The position numbers and the translations under genes are program-made. A DNA stretch of 64,000 nt from Copromyces sp. CBS 386.78 (lineage: Eukaryota; Ascomycota; Sordariomycetes; Sordariales; Sordariaceae): positions 181,430 to 245,429 of the forward strand of contig MU839147.1 in the NCBI GenBank assembly GCA_030685235.1. The letters run 5' to 3'. The notes beneath the pieces are model-generated. The model did not search any database, was not told the DNA's origin, and saw only the letters and a program-made list of their open reading frames with translations. Below, one piece after another: positions 44,451-54,400 of this stretch. How positions within the stretch are numbered: the first letter of the stretch is position 1; every line of letters begins with the position of its first letter.

Positions 44451-47233
44451 TCATCGCTATCTTTGACGACGAAGCTGTCCTCTTCCGGGTCCTCCGAGTC
44501 TTCCGAGATCTCTTCGTTGGAGTTGATATCTTCACCGGTGCCTTCAGCGTTCTCGTCGTCTGTGCCTCCGGCAACACCAAGATCAAGTGCGCTCCTCTGA
44601 GACTCTCCCACCAGCCAAGTACCTTCATCCTCCTCGTCATCACTATCGACGACTCGCTTCCTGTTATCGCGAGATTTCTTGCTCTTCTTAGGCGTCTCTT
44701 CCTCATCCTCCTCTTCCTCCTCATCATCACTATCCACCACAACCTTCCTCCCTCTAGTCTTCCTCTGTTCGACCTTCACCTTCTCCTTAACCACACTCAC
44801 CTTCTTCTTCCTATGCTTCTTGCTGCTGCTCTCCTTACTCTCCACACTCTCCTGCGTACTCTGCTCCTGCTCCTTCATCAACTGACTCAAACTGTCCTCA
44901 CACCCTCTACACCTTAACTGCCCCTCCTGAACTTCTTTCTTGGTCATCTCACCAAGACACATATCACACTGCCTAGCCTGGATGCCCATGCCGCCCATCA
45001 TATCCGCCAGGTCATCCACACTACTGGTCTGACTGTGCGAATCATAGGCAGCCTTCTTTCTGCCACCAGGCGTCGGCGCAGTCGCCGAGTCTACTGCCAA
45101 GGCGTCCCGGTCCTTGTCAAGCTTCGTCTGCGCCAGTCTAGGGTGATTACAAGCCTGTCTCAGGCGCAACAGCAGCACGAGCGCGTTGGCATAGTTGACG
45201 GTGCGCCCCTTCATCATCTTCTCGAGACTCTGGTCGGCTCGCTCCTCAAGGGCCTTGTAGAAGGCGCTCTCGGCAGGGCTGAACTCGGTCTGGATGGTGA
45301 CGACCTTGCGCTCTGTGACCTTGAAGGCGGCTTCGGGCGCCTTTTCGCCCTTCTCTTCGGCCTTGGCGAGGGCTTCTTTACCGCCGGCCACGAGGGCGCC
45401 CTTTTCGGTGAGGACTTCCTTGGTGCGACGCTTCATGAAGCAGCGGAGGATGCTGTGCAGGCGTTGGATGGCGATGTGGCCCTTGCCTTGCTTCATGGGC
45501 GCGTCGATCTGGGCGCGCCACTCGGCTAGGTTGTCGTAAGGCGCGATGCGCAGGAAGTGGATGAGAGATTGTAGCTCGTCGAGATTGTTCTGCATTGGTG
45601 TGCCCGTCAGACACCAGCGGTATTCGGAACGTAACGCGCAGCATGCCTTGGCGGCTTTGGTGTTGCGGTTTTTGATGCTGCGGTATTATACGTTAGTTAG
45701 CCTCTATGAAGTATCAAGTGCTCAACTTTCGGAACTCACCTATGAGCCTCGTCTAAGATGACCCGGAACCAGTGTACACCGAAGCAACCTGCTTGAGCGC
45801 CCTTGTTCGGATCGGGATGAGACTTGTCGAACTCTGACACAAGGATTTGGTAAGTGGTGATGACCACGTCGTACTTGGCCAGTTCGGAGGGAATCGTAGA
45901 ACGCTTCGGGCCGTGATGAACGCATACTTTGATGTTCAAGTCGGGCATGACGCGATCCTTCAGTTCGGCCTCCCATTGTCGGATGAGAGCCAGCGGTGCA
46001 ACGACCAGAGTGGTTTTGCTGACATCCTTGAAATGGGCTTTCCAGCCCGGGGCAGAGGACGAGGTGGGTTTTCGGTTGCCGATGATCAAGGAAATGGACT
46101 GCAGTGTCTTGCCCAAACCTATAAGCAGTTAGCATAGAGTCCAAAACAGGTCAAGCTAGAGTCTACCAACCCATATCATCGGCCAAAAGACCACCCTTCG
46201 GAACACGGCCGCGCTTCAAAGGGCCCAGCTCGCGATTAATCATCCACCTGACACCCTCAACCTGATGCGGCAGCAAAGGGACAGCCAGACCAGGTAAATG
46301 TCCAGTAGAAGAAACAATCGACTCCTCCTTCTTCTTGGACTCAGACACGCCCCCCTTCGTCTTCGTCTTCGTCCCCTCATCCTCACTCTCTTCATCATCC
46401 AGTCCACCCTCCAGAAGCGCCTTCAAATCCTCCTTGGCCTTGTCGGGATCAGTATAAAACACATTCTCCCCAAACGCCGCCGCCGTCCCCCTCGAAGCCG
46501 TACCCCTACCCGGCTGCAACGGTGACGGTGCCGCTGCCGGTGCCGGATCCACATCCAACGAGCTGAACAGTTGCATGCCCATGCTGTTCCTCTTGATTTC
46601 CGTCTTGGGCGGGGCATTGGCCTTGAGAGGTCCGCTAGATCTGTACAAGTCCTTGTGAAACTCGGGTCGGTTCTTGCCCCGGTCGTTGAAGAGGTTGTTG
46701 TACTTGGATCCGCCGATGGCGTGGCTGCTGGCGCCGAGACCGCCGTTGCCGTGAGGGGATGGGTTCAAGGCATGTTGTTGCTTGTTTTCGGTTCCTCCTC
46801 CTCCACTTTGGCCAGTAGCAGCAGCGTTTTTAGTGTTGTTGTTGTTGCTGGTGTTAACGGGCGTGAACTGAGAGACTAGCTGTGTGGGCTGGCCGAACTT
46901 GGGGATGGGTGTGGAGGCGTGGTCCTGGCCCTGGCCGTGGACGGTCATACCGCTAACGTGAAGCTGTTCCCGTTTGTTGCCGGGAAAAGGATGGCTTGGT
47001 GTAGTCGGGCTGCTAGCCGTCAAGTCAACAACATCTGGGCCTCCGGTGAAGACGCGAGGTGAGGACGTATTGGGTGTGCCATTGCTGCCCCTGCTGCTGG
47101 CAAAGGAGAGGTCTTGCTGTGAGGATGACATGCTGATACTGTCGTCTGTGACCTGTGAATTGATAAAGTCGAGATCTTGGTCGCTGAAGGAGTCCTCGTC
47201 AAGGGAATCGGAGCGTTGGCGGCGGGAGCCCAT
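43487..47233 (-). CDS. SNF2-family ATPase, Rad5/Ris1(Uls1)-like
   Basis: Three exons, 47233-46171, 46118-45740 and 45677-43487, with introns of 52 and 62 nt in phase, give about 1210 aa. The N-terminal 310 residues are Ser/Asn-rich and disordered. Helicase lobe 1 has L-L-P-H-Q-V-E-G-V-R-W-M, motif I D-D-M-G-L-G-K-T (split by intron 1), L-V-V-A-P-L-A-L-I-R-Q-W-E, and motif II D-E-A-H (followed by intron 2). Lobe 2 has F-S-Q-F-T-S-M-L-D-L, S-L-G-L-N-L-T-A-A and the Q-A-I-D-R-V-H-R motif. Between them lie about 300 residues with a lone C-x2-C...C-x2-C group and a very acidic stretch including a run of aspartates. The position equals that of the RING finger in Rad5/HLTF and Uls1. Likely nuclear, in chromatin or SUMO-linked DNA repair. 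The start ATG at 47233 has good context. Confidence 0.88.
44415..44449. repeat. TCG trinucleotide microsatellite (poly-Asp in SNF2 gene)
   Basis: About eleven uninterrupted TCG units; on the coding (minus) strand they read GAC and give an aspartate run inside the acidic insert. Confidence 0.95.
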
Positions 47234-47880
47234 GGTTATAAACCGGGGTAGGGTGTTGTGAATGTATGCCTGGTGTGAGGCTGTCGCTTGCGCTTTCTGC
47301 AAGGCACTTGAACTGCTTGTTTGTTTGTTTGGTCAGGAGGTACCTGCTTTCTGTATGTAAATGTATGCCTCAGGTTCAGCCCGGGCAAAAGAGCCAAGTG
47401 AGCAGGTTGTCTGATGTAAGTGAGTGTGAACTTCCAAGTTTTCCAACCTTCAAGATGGTCCCGTGGCTGTTTGCTTTGTTGCCTCGGGGATGAGGGAAAG
47501 AGTAGGTTGTTTTGGGATTTCAGCTCGGATATTCTTATGTACACGGAATGTTTGCCAGTTGGCGTTCCTCAGTCATCAACTTCGACAAATACCACTTAAA
47601 AGGGCGGGGTCATTCAGAAACTAACTCCGTCGCGTGTTGAAAGCTTGTTGGACGCGAGTGTTTACAAAGTGACGAATCTGGCTTCGGGGATGGCATATCC
47701 CAGGGCAACCGGCAGGGAGGGAGCTTACCCCGCCCCCGCAGTGACTTTCACTTTCAACTGTGAGGCCTCACCGTGGTATAGACGGCACGTATAACCCCAA
47801 CCCTGACTCCTCAAGTGTTGACAAGAAAGTAACATTATCAAAGTCTATGAACGCTTTTGTCTTCCCTCTACCCTCAAACC
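47234..47880. other. SNF2 gene promoter and F-box gene 3' flank
   Basis: Both neighbours are on the minus strand. No gene or RNA was recognised. Confidence 0.55.
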
Positions 47881-50382
47881 TCAAACAACCATCCTCTCCA
47901 CCCTGCTCTCCAACCCCGTCCGAGTCTTTTCCCCCTTCTCATCCTCCAACAACACCCCAAAATCAATCGTAGTCTGATACTTCAGATCCAACCGATGATG
48001 TTCCCTCTTCACTCCAGCCGGTAGTTGCACCCCTTCCTGCCACTGTTCCCACACCTGCTTCTGTGATGTAGCCGACCCATCTCTATTCCTATTATTCGTC
48101 ACCCATCCGTTATGCCCACCTCCTCCTCGTCCTCCATGTCCTCCCCTTGCTGCCGCCGCTCGCTCCCTATCCGCCCTCGGCGCCGTAGGAGGAACCCTCC
48201 CAAACGGAGAACCAGGGTTGGCAAAAGCGGAACAAGGCTCAAAGGGACCCATCATCCTCGGCATGCGGATTGACCTGTCGTTCGCTTCCACTGACTTTCC
48301 ATCGCCCGTTTCCATCAGCGAGTACTTGATCGGAACCGTCGTGTACCCTTCGGCTGCGCCTTTAGAGCGGGAGAGCGCCGGGTGGGTGACGGGCAATGGG
48401 CCGGTCAAGTGCGGGTAGTTGTATCCGTAAATCCGGTCGATTTCTACCGGCTTCCAAGGGCTGGGAGGGGTCGGTTGGAGGTTGGCTTCAATCACTCCGC
48501 CGGAAACCCCCATGTACAAGTTCGGAGCTGAATCCGAGGCTTTGGCGAGGGACCAGGCGCGCGTGAAACCGTGCTGGTTGTTGCGATCATGTTCGTGGCC
48601 CGGCACGCCGCGCGGGAGGAAGATGGTTGCGTTGGGACGGTAGTAAAGATGTTTGGAGAGGGAGTGCCAGTGGCATTCTAAGCCTGCTAGATGATCGCAC
48701 CTTGGACGGCCGGTGGGGGAGGCGTTGGGTGGTATGGCGAACGGCTGATGTGGTCTGGGAAACGGCTGGCGGCCGAGACATGGGAGGGCTGAGGTGTGTG
48801 AGTATGGCTTCGGCCATCGGAAGTCGAATATCTTGATGGTTGCGCCAGAGTTACCAGCGCCAGCAACGAAGCGCTCCGTACCGTAGGTGAGAATAGCTTC
48901 GACATGGTCCCAAGGCTGGATATTATCCTGATAGATGGCGTCGTACGGAGAAGATGTCCTCAAGTCTTGAAGGCGACAGGTACCATCTTTCCACCCTGAA
49001 AGAAGCAGTGTTGTCCCACCCGACCTTTGCTGGTTCGGGTTGGCGTATACCGGCGAAAGCGAGTTAGCACAGATATCCGCATCAGGGATACTCAACCCAC
49101 CCAGGCCTCCCGAGGTAATGATGCTCTTCGCCGTAGTATGATGCGTCCACCCCGACTCCGTGATAGAAAGGTATTGCAGCCGTTCACTGCACCCCTTAAG
49201 CGCCAAAGCCATCACATTCCCCTGACCACCCATCCACTTGGCACTGCACAACTGAGCCGTGTTGCTGTCCAAAACACTCCTCTGCAAATCATAAACCACC
49301 ACCGGCGATACCTCCCCATCCTCCTCCACCTCCTCCTCCCCGTCCGGCAAAGCGTAAACCCCCACCGCCTTCTTCGTCGCCGCCGCCACCAACCTCCTCC
49401 CGCCCGGAGCATCATACAACACGTCCACACTGTTAATCGTGTCCTGAACGAAGCCTTCCCTTTCCCCTTCCTCCTTTCCCCCTCTCGGCCTAAACCTCAC
49501 AATCCTCTTCCCAAACCTTTCCCCCTCCGCCTCCACCAGGGCCAAATCCCCATTATCCCTCCCCACCACCACCGCCTTTCCATACCCTCTCCCGCTTCCG
49601 TATCCATATCCCCCTCCTCCTCCGTTCCCATTCTCCTTGGTTCCCCCCAATCCCGACCCCTTCCCATGCCCACTTCCCCCCAAAAACACATCCCCCTTCA
49701 CCAAATGTAAAGCCCTAACATCATCATACCCCTTCCTAAACCCCTCGGCCCTCCCATCGGCTTTAAACCAACTAAACCTCGGCGCGCTCTTACTCTTCTG
49801 TCCACCTCCCCAGTCTCTCCGTCTAGCCACCAAATCCTCGCCCGCGCCCCAAATGAGTAATTCCCTCCCCGTGGCAAAGTCAAAGTGCGCATCCACCACC
49901 GACTGAAACATGTTTCCCCTTTGCTGTCCCTGCTGCTGCCGCCCACCCCCTCCTCCTCTCTGTCCATTTCCAGCTCCAGCTCCACCGCGCTCCGGACCAG
50001 CAGGCCCTGAGGAAGGGTAGATAGCGCAAAACACCAACGCCCGCTTATCCCAGCAGCGGCTTTGCCAGGTTAGCGATTCGGCTATTTCTTGGTACCCGTA
50101 CCCGTATCGACTTGATTTCCCTCCTCCTTGTCCAAAAGAAGAAGAAGGGGCGGGAATGGACTGCACAAGCGAGGGAAACCTGGCAATCACAAAGGCGCGC
50201 CAGCCTTCAGACGTCACCAGTCGGCGTAAGCGGCGGCAGGTGAGGCCTAGGTGGGAGACGTCGGACGCGGTGGGGAGGGAGGAGAGGATTAGGAGGAGGA
50301 TTTCGTGGGGGAGGTCTGCTAGGTTTAGGCTGTGGATGGGGTGGGTTGGCGGCGCATGGCCTTGGGTGGCGTGGGCTGTCAT
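47881..50382 (-). CDS. F-box protein with WD-repeat-like propeller
   Basis: Single exon, 833 aa, ATG at 50382. An F-box is visible at about residues 20-65 (L-A-D-L-P-H-E-I-L-L-L-I-L-S-S-L, then L-G-L-T-C-R-R-L-R-R-L). This motif binds Skp1 in SCF ubiquitin ligases. The rest contains beta-propeller-like strands with WD-type endings: D-A-H-F-D-F-A-T-G-R-E-L-L-I-W, L-L-S-G-W-K-D-G-T-C-R-L-Q-D-L, and G-A-G-N-S-G-A-T-I-K-I-F-D-F-R-W. Long Gly-rich insertions lie between them (for example near residues 130-160 and 240-270), together with a Gly/Arg-rich stretch near 750. It is probably a substrate adaptor; the target is unknown. Gly-rich loops inside the propeller are unusually long. Confidence 0.8.
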   Translation of the reverse strand: MTAHATQGHAPPTHPIHSLNLADLPHEILLLILSSLPTASDVSHLGLTCRRLRRLVTSEGWRAFVIARFPSLVQSIPAPSSSFGQGGGKSSRYGYGYQEIAESLTWQSRCWDKRALVFCAIYPSSGPAGPERGGAGAGNGQRGGGGGRQQQGQQRGNMFQSVVDAHFDFATGRELLIWGAGEDLVARRRDWGGGQKSKSAPRFSWFKADGRAEGFRKGYDDVRALHLVKGDVFLGGSGHGKGSGLGGTKENGNGGGGGYGYGSGRGYGKAVVVGRDNGDLALVEAEGERFGKRIVRFRPRGGKEEGEREGFVQDTINSVDVLYDAPGGRRLVAAATKKAVGVYALPDGEEEVEEDGEVSPVVVYDLQRSVLDSNTAQLCSAKWMGGQGNVMALALKGCSERLQYLSITESGWTHHTTAKSIITSGGLGGLSIPDADICANSLSPVYANPNQQRSGGTTLLLSGWKDGTCRLQDLRTSSPYDAIYQDNIQPWDHVEAILTYGTERFVAGAGNSGATIKIFDFRWPKPYSHTSALPCLGRQPFPRPHQPFAIPPNASPTGRPRCDHLAGLECHWHSLSKHLYYRPNATIFLPRGVPGHEHDRNNQHGFTRAWSLAKASDSAPNLYMGVSGGVIEANLQPTPPSPWKPVEIDRIYGYNYPHLTGPLPVTHPALSRSKGAAEGYTTVPIKYSLMETGDGKSVEANDRSIRMPRMMGPFEPCSAFANPGSPFGRVPPTAPRADRERAAAARGGHGGRGGGGHNGWVTNNRNRDGSATSQKQVWEQWQEGVQLPAGVKREHHRLDLKYQTTIDFGVLLEDEKGEKTRTGLESRVERMVV

Positions 50383-50663
50383 TGTTTTGTGTCTTGGTCG
50401 TGATGCGGGTTGTTATGTCATGAATGGGAAAATACGAACAAAGGATTTGAAGTTTTGTAAAGATTGGGCAAAGAAAAAAGATGTTTGTTTCAGGTAGGTT
50501 AGATAGATTAGTTGGTGAGATGTGAGATGTAAGAAGAGTAATGTCTGTTTGTAGAAATACGCAATGACGTCGATTGCTGTAAGCGAGGGAGGCCACAAAG
50601 AGGTAAAATACCGTATGGCGTATTGTCTGTTGCTACTTGGGCAGCAACGGCATCGAAGCGAGG

Positions 50664-50696
<33 letters not shown>

Positions 50697-51425
50697 GAAG
50701 AGTCATATTCTGACTTGTCGACTCAATTGAGGCATCCTGCCTCACATTTTGCAACGAGGTGTTCTAGGTTGGGTTGCGCGCTAACGATCGCCATTGAATG
50801 CGTGCTTCAGCGGATGACACAGGGTGAAAAGCACCATCTTATTTGTAGCCGCATTCCATTACAGCTCCTACACCATCGAGATAGCCTGACGCAACGTCAA
50901 AGTACCTTATCTTTCCAATAGCTTCGGTTAATACATGCTTGTCCTTGTCTCCTTTCCAACACGTACGTAACACCTCACCATAGTTTTCACATTCGACCAA
51001 GTCACTTATTATCAAAAATGTTATGGAAGGTGTTCAGATACAGCCAATCAATATTTGCTCCCTAATACAGCTTCATAACTGTCACGGTAGGTAGCTACAT
51101 GGAAAGCAACTACAGTTTAGCCTCCTCGACTCGTCTCAGTACCATCATCAGTCCACCCCGAGACCCATAGAAACACACTGATCCTCACTAGCACACACTC
51201 AAACTCAAGCAAACATTCTGTATATCGCTAAAATTCCAAATACCACTAAACTAGACTTCAAAAGACTCTTTTTACTCGTACTTCTTTTCTTGCTTCTCCC
51301 TCCATTTGCCATCCATCCATTCATCCGTAACAGACCACCCACCTAGCCAGCAAATCATCTATCCTAATCTCTCTCCCTCTCCCTATCCCTCGAACAAAGC
51401 AACAACCCCAGACAGCCCAAGTAAA
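50383..51425. other. F-box gene promoter and NUP145 3' flank
   Basis: Contains A(29) at 50664-50692. No gene recognised. Confidence 0.6.
50664..50692. repeat. Homopolymer A(29)
   Basis: Twenty-nine A residues about 280 bp upstream of the F-box gene start (a T tract on its coding strand). Confidence 0.95.
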
Positions 51426-54400
51426 TCAACACATCCCTTCAAGCGCCATAGTCCGCATATACCTTCCCCTCACATCCTCCGGCAACAGCCCAAACAACCT
51501 CGGATCAGCACCCGTACCCCCCATCTCACTGTTGCCGTTCACCCGCCCCTTGATCAACTCCTCCGCCATATCCGCCACCGCCGCCTCTCTCTTGACATCA
51601 CTAGCACCCGAACCGCCAGGGACATGCTTGAGCCTATCACCCAGGGCAACCAGTCCATCGACCAGCAACCTGTCAAGTCTCTTCTCTTCCTCCTCGTCTT
51701 CTCCAGAAGCAGGCAACTGATTCCTCAACGCCGCCACCTTGAGCGGATAAAGCAAGTAAACCGCCGCTCCTCCAACTTCCCATTCTTGCACAGAACCAAG
51801 CTTGCCCTTAACCTTGAACAGCAGTTGAGCGAACTTGACCAGCCTCTTCCAATCACGCTCGATGACCAGATCGGGACCGACGCGCTCGACGAAGGCGGTG
51901 TTCGCCTCCTTGTAGTTGCCCGCCCAGACGAGAGCGAGGAATTCCTGGCGATGGTCCTCCTTGGCGCGGAAGTCGAGCGCCTTGGCTTCCCAGACCCAGG
52001 ACTCGGTAATGCCGAAGCGGCGGAGGGCCGAGAAGGGGGACTTGGCTTCGTGGTAGGAGCCAATGAGGTGGGCGTGGCGGCCGAGGTGGTCGCGGATGGC
52101 CGTCTCGCGCGCGACCGAGTTGGAGAGCGTGAGGAGGACGAATGTCGCAGGGACCCAGTGGCCTTGGCCGGTGAGCGAGGAGGCAAAGGAGACCGAGGCC
52201 TGGTCGAGCTTTTCCTCGGCGTCGGGACCGAACGAGATGAGCTGGGTGAAGTAGATGGAGCGGGTGAGGAGCCAGCCGAGACGGTCAGACTCCGCCCACT
52301 TGAACTCGCGGGTGGCGAAGGTCTTGAGAAGAGTCCACAGGGGGCTCTCGGGTTCAGGCTCCTTGTCTTGCTCGATGTCGTCTTGGAAAGAGTTAATAGC
52401 CTTAGCAAGGTCGAACTCGCCATCGGCGGTCTTGCTGTTGTAGAAGAGACGCAGACCGAAGGATTGCATCCAGGAGAGGTTGAAGCGCTCTGCAATAGTG
52501 AAAGAAGAAGCACGGTTCTCAATAGGCGCGTTCTTAACACCAGCGCAAACGCAGGCGTTGCCAGAGAGGAGCTCGTAGAGAGCACGGATAGGCTCGGACA
52601 CCTCAGACAAGACGTTCGAGTCCCTCCAGTCATCCAACTGGTTCTTGATGTCCTTGCTCTGGGAACCGATGCTGGAAACAAGAGTAGCAAGGCGGAAGTC
52701 CTTGCCGCCAATCAACTGGTCGCAGGCATCAGAGACGCGGTTACCAGCAAGAAGGATGATAGCCTTCTCCTCCGGAGTAGACGCCTCCTTGAGCAAGCGG
52801 TCAGTATCCGCAGCGACCAACTTCTTCCAGAACGCGGGAAGCTCAGTCTCGTCATTAGCAAGAAGGAAAGCCAAATCCCAGACAGAGTCGTTCTCCGTAA
52901 GATCCCTAAGCTCATTCAGAGGAACGTCGTGGTGGGCGTTGGTGATCTCGATATACTGCTGGAGCTTATGGAGGGCCGACTTGGTCTCTGAGGCAGAGGC
53001 ACTACCCTCGACAGGAATAAGGCTAGCCTCGTCATTGGCAGTGGTGATCAAGAGCTCGTTGGGGCCCCAGGTGGCACGGGGAGCAGGGGCGACGGCTTCG
53101 TCATCAACCTTATCGCGCTTTTGGTACGGCCACTATAAAGCAAGAGAAAGTCTTAGTCTGTATTCATACATCAAATAGCGTAGGCGAATAGGAAAGGTAG
53201 TAAGGTACAAAATAGCCGTGCAAGCTTCACAAGACACATAGACCAAGCTTGAGCAGCAGCAGACAACACATCAGAAGAGAAAGGAAGCTTGTAAAAGGTA
53301 AGTAAGGAAGGAGAAACAGGCTAAGCACCAACCTTCAGGAAACCCCCTGATGGAGGGGCAGGCTGAGCTGGGCCCCTCGCCTGCTCGAAAAGCGACTTCA
53401 TCAAGTCAATGCTCGTCGCGAACCCTTGTCCTTCATGCACAACAGGCTCGCGGGGAGCAGGACTTCCGCTCTCTTTGGCCTCCCACGCCTCGCCCGACTC
53501 GTTTTGCTCCCGCAGCAAGTTCCGATCTACCGTCCTTGGCGCCCGCACGCTCGCCTGCAGAATCTGTGTCCAATCATCACCACCGGCAACCTCGATCTTA
53601 GTAGGGGCTGTCGATCTCTTGGCGGCTCTCATCCTCGCTCGGAGGATACCGGCGGGAACGTTGTTGGTGTTGTCGGCAATCTGGGTGAGGGCGAGGTCGT
53701 ATTGCTCTTCGTCGAGGTCAAGCTGGGGTGACTTCTCAGCATCGGGATCGTACGCGTCCTGTCCATCCACCATACTCTCATCGTCAGGCCACTCCCGAGA
53801 CGGCAACGGAGCATCGGCTCCTTTGGGGTGAGAGGAGTGCATACCCTGCTGCTGATCGGCATCTAAAAGCTCTTCATCATCGTACATGGCGCGCTGGTCA
53901 AAGGCGCCAGGGATGGCGCGGCGGCCGGTGCTGCGCCTGTATTCGAAGGTGTCATCGGGGTCGACTTCGGGCGAGGTGAATTCGTTCTTAACAACAGCAG
54001 CCTCGGTGGAAGGGCGGGGAGTAGGCTCAACCTCGGTGATCTCCTCATCCTCGGAATCCTCATCGTCGTCAACGAGACCGTACGTGGTGAAGTGCTCAAC
54101 GGAGAAGGACCAAACACCAGTGGGAATGTCGTAGCTCTCGAAGGTGGTATCTGTGATCGTCTTCAGCTTTTCGATGTGTTTCTCAAGGCGACGGCCGCCC
54201 ACACGAAGTCCACCACGAGGGTAGCTATGCTCGAGCGAGATCAACGCGGGAACGTTCAGGCCCTTGCCGACCGGGGGCTTGGTGGCGGCGTTGGGGTAGA
54301 CGGTGCAGGAGCGCGGCACCAAGAGGACAATGTTGTCATAGAGGTTCTCGACGTCGACGTTGCTGAGGTCAACAGGGACCTTGAACCGGACACTTCCGAC

